From Anseranas semipalmata (Eukaryota > Chordata > Aves > Anseriformes > Anseranatidae): a stretch of 64,000 nucleotides of DNA. The stretch spans positions 248,172 through 312,171 of the forward strand of contig VXAA01004234.1 of the NCBI GenBank assembly GCA_013399115.1. The letters are read 5' to 3'. Numbering within the stretch: the first letter of the stretch is position 1; each line of letters starts with the position of its first letter. The notes beneath the pieces are model-generated. The model worked only from the letters and a program-made list of their open reading frames with translations, was not told the origin of the DNA and ran no database searches. Both the position numbers and the translations under genes were made by a program. Shown here in pieces: positions 49,261-59,900 of the stretch.

Positions 49261-50107
49261 GACAATGTTTTTCATTATTATTATTTTAATTGTTTTTATA
49301 CCTTCTGCATATCAGAGCAAATCTAAACTGCATGAAGACTTTTGCAGGAAGCAATCTCTTAATGAAGTGGGCTGGATTTTTTGTACCTAACAGCTAGAGC
49401 TGATTGGCAATTTCTGGAGCATTTTTTTTCCCCATTAAATAGTACAAATTCCTTAATATAAGAACTTTTTACTTCCAACAAAGTTTCCATTTCCAAAAAT
49501 TGTTGATACTCATTTTCTGATTACCAATTCCTCCTGTTTCAAAGTCCTTTAAAGCGAAGTTCTGGGTTTTACTTGGAAATGTCTTTTTAAAAAGTGATGT
49601 ATAGTGTAAAAAATGAAATGGAAGTAAACTATTCTGGTTGATCCAAATCAGTTTTGGGGAATCCTTACGTCTTAGTTTGTTGTTATTGTTGTTGCTGTTG
49701 CTGAGATTTTGTCTTTTGCTGTTAACACAGTACAAGAAAAGTTTAGATAGCTAAATATTTTTATTGGTTAAAAAAAAAAAACAACCTACTTCCAATTAAC
49801 TTTCCTTATAACAGTCAATGGCAGGAACATCAATGTGTACTGTGTAACTTACCCCATTTTTGACATGGTGCATTAGAGAGTACTGAAAGCTGGAACCCAG
49901 TGAAACGATCAGACAGCAGATTTAAAATAAACAGAAGGTTGCACTTCTTTTTTCTTTGTTTGTGTTTTTCATTTGTTTTTGTTTTTGTTTTCCATTAAAC
50001 ACATAATCACATTGCAGAAGTCATTGTCTTGAGATATTGTGGAAGCTTAAAGAATAAATCATTGAGGGAAAAAAAAAAAAAAAAAGAGACAAATTCATGA
50101 AGTCTAA
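49261..50107. other. Non-coding stretch
   Basis: AT-rich DNA with ATT repeats (about 49274-49290), GTT/GCT units (49680-49705) and A runs at about 49770-49781 and 50069-50085. No gene recognised. Confidence 0.6.
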
Positions 50108-50215
50108 ATCACAGAATCATAGAATAATAAATAACCTAGATTTGAAAGGACCTCTGGAAGTCACCTGATCAAATACCCTGATCAGACTAGGGCCACCAAG
50201 TCTGTCCTCATATTT
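50108..50215 (-). repeat. CR1 LINE 3' end, antisense, older copy
   Basis: Starts with the reverse complement of the CR1 tail (atcacagaatcatagaataa). Then 'gaaaggacctctggaagtca' and 'gggccaccaag' match the antisense CR1 3' UTR, usually 'ggaagggacctctggagatc' and 'agggccacctag'. Only about 110 bp remain; 5'-truncated. Confidence 0.75.
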
Positions 50216-50937
50216 CTGTGTCCTTAAGGTGTGTGGAAGGTAAATGGTGATTACCTGAGGTATCCCCAAATCTCAGTGATTAAATACTTGAGTGCTCTTG
50301 GAGCAGCACAATGTCCAATCTTCAGATGGTCATATGCAAATATTGGGAATAATTTCCCATGAAACTCACTAATAAAAAAGCTGTATAAAAAAGCCAAAAT
50401 GAAAATATAGATTGTTATAAACTTAGAATGTTTCTTATTGCATAAGTTGTATACAGCTAAAGGCAAACTTCTCTGCAGGAGCCAGTCACCCTTGACTCCT
50501 TTTATAGTCATTGTAAAGAAATTGGCACTAGTAGGAGTGATTCATCTCAGCTTAGAGAAGACACCTAAAATAGGTCAGATGAATCACACCCTAGCAGAAT
50601 CTCTTTCTTCGCTGACTATAAAGGAAATCTAAGATTACCTCTTTAAATTGCTCTTATTTTGGAATTTTTAACAAATTTCCTGTTTAAAACTTCTGTGGCT
50701 GAAATTGTCAAAATTGCCAAAATAACCGATTTCCCAGCATTAAAGATCATATTTCCAAATTTTGACCTGAAATATACTCAGTAAAAATTATTTATATTAA
50801 AAAAATAAAGAATGAAAAGGTGACATTAAGTTTAGCTATATTGATACACGTAGCTGGTTATTTTAACATGCCTTAATAATGCCTTATACTTGTCTTTTCC
50901 CATCAGCAGCTATCAAACTATTTTCCAAAGATGGTCA
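50216..50937. other. Non-coding stretch
   Basis: AT-rich sequence between two CR1 copies. No gene, RNA or further repeat recognised. Confidence 0.6.
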
Positions 50938-50984
50938 GCATCTTTATCGCCATTTTTGAGACGTGGAAATTGTGGCACAGAAAG
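50938..50984 (-). repeat. MIR/CORE-SINE relic, antisense, part 1 of a split copy
   Basis: 'tttatcgccatttttgagac', 'gtggaaattgtggcacagaa' and 'agatca' follow the antisense SINE phrase 'ttatccccattttacagatg', 'ggaaactgaggcacagaa' and 'aagatta'. The phrase stops where the CR1 tail begins and appears to resume at 52972, so the CR1 landed inside an older SINE. Confidence 0.6.
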
Positions 50985-51800
50985 ATCACAGAATCATGAA
51001 AGAGGTGATTGGAAGGGATACCTGGAGGTCCAGTCTCTCACCTGAAGCAGACTATTGCTGACACTAGATGAAATTGGCCGCGGTTTTGTCTAACGAAGTC
51101 TTGAAATCCCCCAAGGAAGGAGCTTCTGTGATTTCTATGGGCCTCGTTTCCAGTGCTGCATGGCCTCTTAGTGAAAAAAGTTTTACCGACATCCATTCTG
51201 AGCCTTCCAAGCTGCAATCCATGGGCTTGATTGTTTTATCTATTGTCAGTTTAGTTCTGGACTGTTGTGTCTGTAGCTACATGTTCAGTACTGTTACCAG
51301 GTTGCCCCTTAGACTCTTTTTTACCATACCGTGCAAGACCTGCCTCCGCAATGTCTCCTAGGAGGTCACTTACCCCCAGACCCTTATGATCTAGTAGCTG
51401 TCTGCTGGACCCTTTCCACTGTGTCAACATCCCTCTTGAACTGGGAGTCCCAAATGAACACGTTATTACAGTTATGGATGCAGCAGTTCTAAGAAGAAGG
51501 GGATAATAAGTTCCCTCAGCCTTCTGGATATACTCCTGTGTGGGATACACTCATTCACAGTGTAGAAGTATGGGTTGCTTTATTCGTGATGACAGAACAT
51601 TGCCGGTTCATATGTAACCTGGTGACAACTGTGATCTTCCCATCACTTTAATCGGAGGCACTACTCAGCCTGTCACTTCCCGTGGGGTTATTCCACTCCA
51701 GGTGCAGCACTTTGCACATCTCCTTATTGAACTGCAAGAAGTTTCTTTTGGCCCAGTTAAGTTTTCCATGTTTCTTCTGCATTAAAGCACTGCCATTAGG
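50985..51800 (-). repeat. CR1 LINE 3' half, antisense, part 1
   Basis: Begins with the tail (tcacagaatcatgaa). It then follows the antisense CR1 order: 'tggaagggatacctggaggt'; 'tccatgggcttgattgt'; 'gcagttctaagaagaagg'; 'aataagttccctcagccttc'; a passage ending 'ccaggtgcagcactttgcac' then 'atctccttattgaactgcaa' and 'ttggcccagttaagttttcc'. The last three correspond to the widely shared 'ccaggtgcaggacct', 'cttgttgaacttcatgaggt' and 'gggcccacctctc' block. Moderately old, frames destroyed. It is interrupted at about 51800 by LTR-like sequence and resumes at 52205. Confidence 0.75.
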
Positions 51801-52204
51801 TGTGTGTCATGGAAGAAATTATACAATTTCCATCAGAAGAGAGAAGCAGCAATATATTTATTGATATAATGTTGTGATCTAACAAAACTTAATTGTAAAT
51901 AAGACAGCGACTTAACAAAATTCAAGATGGCAAGGTACACTTGATTATTTACTGCATAGGGGACAGGGTAAGTCAGACACATGGGGGAGATCCTCCTGTT
52001 GAGTCACAAGGTTCAGAGTGGACCCCCTTGCTTTCTAAGCTCCTTCAACTGAAGAGGTAAGGAGCCTAGGTGCAGCTGAATCCACTCCTAGACCCAGATT
52101 TAGTCAACAGTTTATGTCTAAGGATTATATGTGGACAATCAAAGATACAATCTTAGCAAAGGTTGCAAAGTTTAAAGGTATATCTCATCTGATCCTGTGG
52201 ATCA
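51801..52204 (-). mobile_element. Probable solo LTR of an endogenous retrovirus inside CR1
   Basis: About 404 bp that breaks the CR1 alignment. Read on the minus strand it starts with TG and ends with CA. Near its 3' end it has an AATAAA polyadenylation signal (plus strand tttatt at about 51857-51862), roughly 55 bases before the end, as in retroviral R/U5 regions. No internal gag, pol or env sequence is present. The exact ends are uncertain because TG recurs several times at 51801-51808, and I could not establish a clean target-site duplication. It could instead be another insertion or diverged CR1 sequence. Confidence 0.45.
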
Positions 52205-52968
52205 GATTATACTGAGGTCCTCTGAGTTGTCCCTTACCCATTCCTTTCTCGCTCTTGGATGCACTTCTTCCTACCAAGCTGTGTTGATTCACAGAGGTAT
52301 GGAGCAGTCTTCACCTGTGAAAATTGATGCAGAAAAGGCATTGTGCACTTCAGCCTTTTCCTTGCTGCTGATAATTAGGTTTCTTCCTGTATCCAGCAGA
52401 GGACTTGCATTTTTCCCAAACTTCCTTCTACTACTCGCACACCTATATATTCCCCTTTTGCTGCTTTTCTGAGGTAGTTCCAGCTGGGCTTTGGCCTTTT
52501 TTTTCTTTCACCCCCAAGAGCCAAAGCAAAGATTTTTTTGCTCCTCCTTTGTTTCTTTTTCTCTTTTCCACTTCTTGTATGCTCCCTTTTGGCATTTTAG
52601 TTTTTCAGGAAGTTCCTTGATTAGCCAAGCAGGCCTGCTGGAGTTCTTGCTCTATCTGAACAAATAGAGCATTCATTTCAATATTCTTTGCAATTTTTCT
52701 TTAAAAGTATGTCAGCTCTCCATAGCACCTCTCCTTTTTCTGGAGGATTCTGCATAGCAGTTTCCACTGACCTACTCTGGTCTCTTGAAGTTTACTGTCC
52801 TGACTCTGCACCCACCTTCCCAAGCATTCCTCCAGATCCTGCAGCGTTGCTGGGCCACTGCTGTCCACACAACCATCCGTGGCCGTATTCACCACCAGAT
52901 CTTCCCTACTGATGAGCAGCACGGCTAGTAGAGCACTACCCTTGTTTGGCCTTTCTAGTATTTATATC
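52205..52968 (-). repeat. CR1 LINE 5'-ward part, antisense, part 2
   Basis: Continues the same CR1 strand in correct order after the LTR. 'cttcagccttttccttgctg', 'taattaggtttcttcctgta', 'ccagctgggctttggccttt', 'tttcaggaagttccttgatt' and 'agccaagcaggcctgctgg' match the antisense CR1 region. That region usually reads 'tcagccttttccttatcctc', 'ccaattgagccttggccttc', 'aaccaggagatccttgttca' and 'accatgctggcctcctgg'. 'atcttccctactgatgagca' near 52899-52918 matches the 'ctagcagtgcctctc' type region further 5'. The plus strand is pyrimidine-rich here because of the CR1 antisense sequence. Confidence 0.7.
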
Positions 52969-52971
52969 ACA

Positions 52972-53012
52972 AAACATCTTATCCAAGGCCACCCAGAGCC
53001 AAGAATAGAATC
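52972..53012 (-). repeat. MIR/CORE-SINE relic, antisense, part 2 of a split copy
   Basis: 'ttatccaaggccacccagag' and 'ccaagaatagaatctttg' continue the phrase left off at 50984, usually 'tgcccaaggtcacacagag' then 'ccaggaatagaacccagg'. Same strand and correct order, supporting a single SINE interrupted by CR1. Confidence 0.55.
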
Positions 53013-53013
53013 T

Positions 53014-53031
53014 TTGTTGTTGTTGTTGTTC
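53014..53031. repeat. GTT microsatellite
   Basis: About six GTT units directly after the SINE relic. Low complexity. Confidence 0.9.
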
Positions 53032-53494
53032 ATTTGTTTGTCTTTTGTGCAGTATTAAATGAAAATGTTCTATAAACATGTGCAAGCAATGGGGAGATCG
53101 AAAGTCTCTGAAGATGTGTTCTCATCTTTGTGCCTTATTCACTAAAGAAGATGGTTAAAAAACATCTTATCTTACTAGGGAAAAATAGCTATGTATTTGC
53201 CAAGGTCAGCAAGATGCAGAGATTTGCTGAGGGCTATATTCTCCTCTCTGATCCATTCTGCCAATTTCCACTTCATATTCAGCAATCTGTCCACACATGG
53301 GCCTCCTAAGGATGTCAGCAAGAATTCCACAACCACAAGAGAAGATCTGGGCCCTTCAAAAGTTAGTTGCTTAAGTTAAAACTGCCCCAGGGCAACTTTG
53401 ACTTATGTATTTGGTTCCTTTTGATAAAATTATACGTATTCATAAGCTGCTATTTTATCTGTCAGGACAGAAAAAGTGTAAATAAAAAGAAGAT
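53032..53494. other. Non-coding stretch
   Basis: Unique-looking sequence between the nested CR1 insertion and the next CR1/L3 relic. No gene recognised. Confidence 0.55.
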
Positions 53495-53860
53495 AGGGTT
53501 GGAATGGGTTGCTTGGGTCACTGGGTCTAGGTTACCCTTTATCATAGACAAGCATATTACATAGTGCCTTTTATAATGTTATCAAGTCCCATCTTTAAAC
53601 AAGCTAGATTTGTTGTGTCCTAGTGGTCTTACCAGAGTTTCATTTCTTTAGTGGTTGGAAACCTAATTTCTATCCTAAAATCAGTGCTCGCTTGTTTGTA
53701 AGCAGTAGTTCCTTTGCCAGTTTTGTCCATGTCTAAATAGCTTTTCTCCCTCCTGTCTGCTTATTCTCTTCTCTCCTCTGTTAACTTATTTCTTCAAAGA
53801 TTTCTTTGTAAAGCTAATATGGTCTTGCTCTTCTTGTCTCTTTACACACGATGGGGTTTC
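53495..53860 (-). repeat. Ancient CR1/L3-type LINE fragment, antisense
   Basis: Follows the antisense of a widespread old CR1/L3 3' coding block. 'gttggaatgggttgcttggg', 'atgttatcaagtcccatctt', 'ggaaacctaatttctatcct', 'cttgtttgtaagcagtagtt', 'gtccatgtctaaatagcttt', 'tctccctcctgtctgctta' and 'gatttctttgtaaagctaat' correspond in order to the usual block. That block has 'gggtcacctgatcc', 'ttatcaagtc', 'aatttctaatcctaaat', 'cagtttgtacccatttgttc', 'tgtccttcagcctgaat' and 'tctcctccctccctggt'. Too diverged for a precise clade. No frame. Confidence 0.6.
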
Positions 53861-54399
53861 CATTCTTATCTACTTTTCATTATTATCTACAATGGCCTCC
53901 TTTCCATTTCCTCCAATATGAATTTTTTTAACCTGTGCAGACAAATGATGAAGCCTTGTCCTTCTTAAAACATGTTAAAAGTCTTTCTGAGCAATCCACC
54001 CCTAACTAAGCCCTTTTAAATACTTACACCTTTTTATTGCCAATCAGTATAATTGCTACCCCTTTGTCTTTCTCTAAGTACATTTCTGACCACATGCTTG
54101 CCCAGACCTTTTACTTTGCCTTCTCTAGGAGCACTCATCCTACCAATTTTTTTTCCTTTGCTGATCTATAGTTAACAAAACAAAGCGCATACTGAAAAAC
54201 TGTAACAACAATCAAAACAGAAACAAACCAATATGAATTATAATTGCATATTTTAGTCACTGTAGTCCTGATCATCCCCGAGATTCTTCTTTGTTCATTG
54301 CAATCCTTACCACTGCTTTGAATTAGATCAGAAGCTCTTTGGATACAGCTTTGCTTGAAGACACAGCTATGATTCTGTAAAGATTATAATATTTTACAT
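53861..54399. other. Pyrimidine-leaning non-coding stretch
   Basis: T- and C-rich on the plus strand; possibly a continuation of the LINE relic, but the match could not be followed. No gene recognised. Confidence 0.45.
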
Positions 54400-54990
54400 A
54401 TTAGTTAATGCTAAGGTGTGCCTTCTCTGGTATCTGTTATCCAGATTTGGCCTAAACTGAACCTTTTAGAGAAGGAGAAGAGACTGTGTTCAGCCAGCAT
54501 GGGGATGCCAACCTTTCCTGAAAGAAGCTTTATTGCTGCCATCTCTTCAACTTCTTCCTCCTTCTTCCTTGTTCTTTGTGAGCTGTTCCTCTGCCCCAGA
54601 TCTTGGTGCTTTCTCCACATCTGTACCTCTCCCTTTGAATTTCCCAGCCCTACCTTTCCCCATCTCCTACCCCCATGTCCCTGCCTCCTCAACACCTTCG
54701 CACTGCTGCTGCCTTTTCTGCCCAGTACTCTTTCCTAACTTTGAGATCTTTCCCTTCCTTGAACTGCTGCTGTTTTCTCCTTGCCCTCGGTTCACCAGCT
54801 GCCAGGTTCTTGTTTACCCATTTCTCCAGACCTCGCAGCTTTCTTTCTTCCTTTCCAAACTTTCTCTGCATCTTTGTCTCCCCCTTCAATACCCACATTT
54901 TACTTTCTTCTGCTTCTCTCAAACCGATCCCTTATTCTACCACTATCTCAGTGGTTTGGAGCCCATGTTTACATCTATTCTGCTTCTACT
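54400..54990. other. Strongly pyrimidine-rich block, plus strand
   Basis: About 590 bases dominated by C and T on the plus strand, with many TTCC, CTTC and CCTC words but no fixed unit. Because TAA, TAG and TGA all need purines, this creates long stop-free frames on the plus strand, the longest running from 54533 to 55165 (210 codons). The predicted peptide is a Phe/Leu/Pro/Ser-rich string ending in Ile-Tyr-Thr repeats from a TA tract (about 55005-55035). It is very unlikely to be a gene. Confidence 0.6.
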
Positions 54991-55939
54991 TATTGTGTAT
55001 ATATATACACACATATATATATGCAAATATATAATGCAATATGAACAGTGCTTTTCGTTTACCCACTTTCTCACTGCTGTGCCTCAGTGGCTGAAAACTA
55101 GTGAGCTAGAAGTTGTTTTATGCCCTGAAAAGGTTTTCAAGCTTTCCATATTTTTATTTTTTTGAAAACTACCTCTTACTCACTACTGAACTACTGACAC
55201 AATAGCCTAGGGAGATGTCTCTTCAAGGCTTGGCTCGGAAATACAGAACCCAAGACAGTGATAAAAATGGCAACTCTCCCACCACACAGAAGGCAGAGAG
55301 ATGTTTATAGGAGCAGCTGTAATTTGGTCAGGGTTCCAGTGTTTAACTTCTCATGCAGCTCATGAGAAACACCAAAGGCTCTTTCACCAAGGATCTCAGT
55401 GCACACTGTTTTTTGTTCTTTGGCAGAGTCTGAGACCCCGACCAAGTCTGGGATTCATCACACTGAGCACTGTTCAAGCAACCTATGGTGAAGGCGAGGC
55501 TCTGCCACAAACAGCTTACACTCATTTAACACATTAAGCCCTTTGCCAACGTAACGCCGGTTGTAGAAAGTGGTGGTAGAGCCCTCCCAACAAACAAGGA
55601 GACAAGAGCACTGTCTGAAATCTTTTCATGTCTCTTCTCGTGGTTCTTCCACCCAATGGGGTTCAGCAATGGAAATGACAACTCCACAGCCCCAGACAGC
55701 ATGGCTACAGGTCACATGGGGAATGAAGAGGAACAGGAGGTGTTATTTACATGTCAAAATAACTGATGTGAACATTCCTGTGACTACATCAAAGGAACTT
55801 CTTATTATCTTTGTTATTAAATGCTTCTGCGTTGTTAAGAAGGGGAGCAGGTTAATTGGAAAAATTATGTTTAAACTTTATAAACAGAGCAAGCATGAAA
55901 CCCATAATTTTAATAAATGTTATCGTGTCTCCTGGATCT
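54991..55939. other. Non-coding stretch
   Basis: Holds an AT-rich palindromic patch (gtgtatatatatacac, about 54998-55013). A 123-codon frame (55570-55941) has no recognisable domain. No other feature. Confidence 0.55.
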
Positions 55940-56540
55940 AATAGATCTTAACTGATGCACAGTATCATTAAGTTTAATTTAAGAAACTACCCCTAGAGAG
56001 GTTTTTTAAATCAATTGGAGGCATGTTCTCAAGCAATGTTAGAAATATTTGATTCACCCACATCGTCATCACTGAGCCAGTTTCCTGAGTAAAGCAGCAG
56101 AGGAGAATATGCCACTTTACTATCTCATCTTTCATATTAAAGGAAATGGAAAGCTTTTTTTACCCAATATATTAAAATATCAAGTCATCCATCAGTACAA
56201 TTCAGTCACCTCTGAAGCAGCTGTTTAATAGTGCGGTGCAATGTTGCACTCAGGGACATATTAACTAGATCCAAATAAATTATTGCATGAAATTAACCCT
56301 TTTTCTGAAAATGAGTAACAAATGAAGTTGTGTTTCTCTAGGATACTGCTGCTTCATAAAACTTTAAAGAACAGCATAGCCAGACTTTATGCTATTCACT
56401 TTAACCACTCAGTGAGCATTTAGGAGATAAGATTGTCCATCATATCTGCAAACAGATTGCTCTGTTCCCCTTTTTTGGCTGCTCAGATACTGAGCAGCAG
56501 GCACCGGAAAACTGCAAGTTACTTGAACGGGGTGAGACAG
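55940..56540. promoter_or_regulatory. Candidate conserved non-coding block
   Basis: About 600 bases free of simple repeats, with dense AT-rich regulatory-like motifs: TAATTTAAG near 55975, TTTAAATCAATTGGAG around 56006-56021, ATTATTGCATGAAATTAAC around 56279-56298, and a near-palindromic TGCGGTGCAATGTTGCAC around 56232-56249. No coding or transposon similarity was seen. Supported only by composition. Confidence 0.35.
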
Positions 56541-56752
56541 GTTCTGGTATAGCAACATGCTGAAAATCTCAGGGATCAGATAGGAAAGGCCAGGGATTTT
56601 AAGAAACAGGGTTTGAAGGTTAATGTTCTCTATTTAAAAGGATTTCTTATAGTGATCTATGTATCTGAAAGTACCAAATAAGTCCAGCCACAGGTACAGA
56701 AAAAGTCAGAATGATTCCTCCATTGATGTGCAATAAGCCATACTATACAACA

Positions 56753-56965
56753 GCATAGAATCATAGAATGGTTTGGGTTGGAAGGGACCTTAAAGACCAT
56801 CTGGTTCCAAACGCCTGCCACAGGCAGGGATGCCACCCACTAGACCAGGTTGGCCAAAGTGCCATCCAACCTGGTTTTGAACACTTCCAGGGACAGGGCA
56901 GCACACAGCACAGGTACTCTGGGCAGCCTGTACCAGAGCCTCGCCACCCACATTACCTCATAGGA
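56753..56965 (-). repeat. CR1 LINE 3' end, antisense, best preserved copy
   Basis: Starts with two tail units (catagaatcatagaat). It continues almost at consensus: 'ggtttgggttggaagggacc', 'ttaaagaccatctggttcca', 'actagaccaggttggccaaa', 'catccaacctggttttgaac', 'acttccagggacagggcagc', 'ctgggcagcctgtaccagag' and 'cctcgccaccca'. This is the classic avian CR1 3' region in reverse orientation, 5'-truncated to about 213 bp, as most avian copies are. It is the clearest pointer to a bird genome. The reading frame across it is not a host gene. Confidence 0.93.
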
Positions 56966-59900
56966 CAGGTAAGGTAATGAGAGGAAATCAGCTTGGAGAG
57001 GTAACTACATATTAAATACACATTTTTCTTATTTTGCAGTAATTCACCTGTGAAGGAAACCTCAAATATGATTAGTCATTTTTGTATATTTATAGTTTGC
57101 CTCTTCATACCTTTCCAGCATCCACAGCCAAACCCTAGGTTGAGGCAAGAAAGCAAATTCATGGTTTAATACAATGGCTGACACAATTTAAAGGAGAACT
57201 TTTGACCCATAAATAGGGCAGTTTGTGTTTTGAAGTGTCTTTGATAGGTCATCATCTGTTAATGTTCCATTCAGGAGAATGCATCTGGTTCTTGCCATGT
57301 ATTATCTGCGTAATATTTATGTGTTTATGAAAAGAAGAAATGTTAAAAGGTCTTGCACTACTTCATCTTCTCTCTTTCTTGCTGTCCTGCTTAATCCAAA
57401 AATAACAATTCCCTACTAATCACTGCAGACAAGTCTACTACCGAGTACTGCCAGTAGTCTAGACTGCTCTGATTGAGTATGAATATCTCAGGAGAAAACT
57501 GAAGGTATTGCAATACCTCTTGCTTCCAGGACAAGCCCCCTTGGTCTCACCCTTCCATCCTGTACAACAGAACTGCACAGATTTGCTCCTACAATAACTT
57601 GGCCTGCTGCTCCTTGGAGCCACAGGGGGATGGGGACAGTGCATGATGATACAACTGCTCTTGAGAGATGCCCAGGCTAGACAGAAGGTTAATGGAATCA
57701 TTGTAGGGTTGGATGAAACCTTCTTGTGATGCAAGTAAGGACTAGGGGCTGTCTGCTGGGGAGTCTTGTTCTCCAGGTTTGGGATATGATGGTGCTGACA
57801 ATACTCTTCCAGTGCAGTGTATCTCATGGGGCTTCCCACAGAATCCAGAAATCAGGAATAAGTAACTATTGAAGATATCCTGGTTCTGGCCTCTCACAGA
57901 AACCATCCTTTCCTGTCTTCTATGATAAGCAGGCTCCAAAATTGTGCAATTGCTTACTTTTTTTTCCCTACAAAATGAGAATAATCTTTGTGTGTTATGA
58001 CTGCACATAGAGCTATTTTCAGTACATGTGACTGCCAACAGTATCAGCAAATTCCATCAGACCACCCTGTCACTATCTGTGATGTGTTTATATCCACATT
58101 TGGGAAAAGAACGGCATTTACCTGTTTAAACTTCAATCCCAACATGACCTACACAAGCAGAAAATCTTTTTTTTTTTTTCTCTAATCCAAATTTCAGCCT
58201 TTTTTTTTTTTTTTTTAGAAGAAAGAATGGGACAGTCTTTGATAAATTATAAAGAAAGGAAAAAGTCTAGCTAATGATTTAATTGCATGAATAAAAGTGT
58301 CCCCACTGTCCATAATGACTGTCATGGTTTAGTTAATAAGATAGGAAAGCAAAATGTCTTGGCCAATGTTTTGATATATTCTTTATTCTCGGAGAATAGA
58401 AGGACATTACTCTTCCCAGTGAGACTTACATTTATTCTTAACTCCTGGACATTACAAAAAGAAATATGAAGAAGTCAAAGTTGCTGTTCATATCAATTCA
58501 CCTGATCTGTGTGCACTAAGGCAAAGTATCACATACGCAGCTGCTGTTACTTGTATAAAAAGATGCAGCACAAAGTCAAAGATCAACCTCCTTGAAAGAA
58601 GGCCTTGAGGATGACAGGTAGATTGCAATATCTTGAAGCTCAAGCGTTCTTATGAATCAGGCCTCAAAAAGCATGAGATTAGTTTAGTAAACATGATCCT
58701 TAATAAAGAAGTACTTTCCAAGTTCATTTTATTTGCCTTCTGGTTTCTGAGCCTTTAGGGTAGCCTGTGTAAAAATTATGTCCTAAATCTTTTATCTTCA
58801 AACAGAAGAGCTAAACAATTTATTTTTATAAAATATGACTGAGCTTCCATGATGTTTTGGACTCAAAGATTTTGAAAGACACCAAACACATATAGCTAAA
58901 AATCCGGAAAGGAACTGGAGCTGCTAAGACTAACACCTAATTGCCATTTGAGATTACTCCTAGATTCTTGATAGTACAGGATATGTATTAGGCAATGCTT
59001 AAATTCAAAAAGAAAAGAAAGAAAGAAGTTAAATACAAGTCTCAAATTCTTTGGTAATGAAATATTGCAGAAGAGCATCTGAATGCTCAGAATGAGAGAT
59101 CTGGGGGATCATCTCCAAAAGTTCAGAGAACTGATCCACAACTTCTCCCATAGCTGATGGAATATAGATTTATACTGCTCTAAAAATCAAAACCAAGCTC
59201 TGCAAAATGAGAAACAGAGCACAAATGTGTCTTAAATTAGTTGTCACTGTTGAAAGTTCAGTCTTAACAACAGACCTACCCACTTTTTTGTATGGATACA
59301 AGAAAAATAGCTCTAACCAGTTTTGAACTGTAGAAAAACAACAAAAATCCCTCCATGAGTTTTTTATTTAATAAATATAGTCAAAGAATAACTGTCGTAC
59401 TTGTACTTAGTTAATAAGATCTTTACTGCACGGTGATTGTCCCATTAATGTAAGTATTACTGGAGTAATAGTGCTGCTTCACTGACAAGCAGGTTAAGTA
59501 ACGTTGCCATTGCGTAAAAGAAAGAAATAATCTACTGTGGCCAGTTTTGGCATCTGTGCTGAAATCTGTTTGAGATGACTTTTATTGCTCACTGTGACCT
59601 TGCTGTGTGTGAAAATATCACCCATCTGAAATCATCCTGAACCAAACTTCCACCACATGCCATGCCCTGGAAACATCATGCACCATAACCTTCTGCATAA
59701 TACATGGACAAAAGCTGAGCTGGTTCAGTGGCAAGGACTGACATTTAAAATACAACAGAAAGCAAAACAAGCAAATGGACATAAGCCAACAATACCAGCT
59801 CTTCAGCTTTGTTCATATTGGTTTTGTTGGTTTGATTTCTTCAGTAAAGGTCTGAGTGCTCACTGTAGGACACTGCATGAATTGTTGGGCTGAGCCCTAG

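Noticed and set aside
51068..52620. Open frames between 51.0 and 52.6 kb as exons
   Set aside because: They fall within antisense CR1 and LTR-like sequence and are in unrelated frames.
54533..55165. 210-codon open frame as a possible gene
   Set aside because: It lies on a pyrimidine-rich strand that lacks stop codons by composition. The peptide is Phe/Leu/Pro/Ser-rich low complexity and ends in residues encoded by a TA tract. Two other long frames overlap it.
56768..56977. 69-codon frame as a peptide gene
   Set aside because: It is the antisense translation of the CR1 3' end, which is not a coding product.
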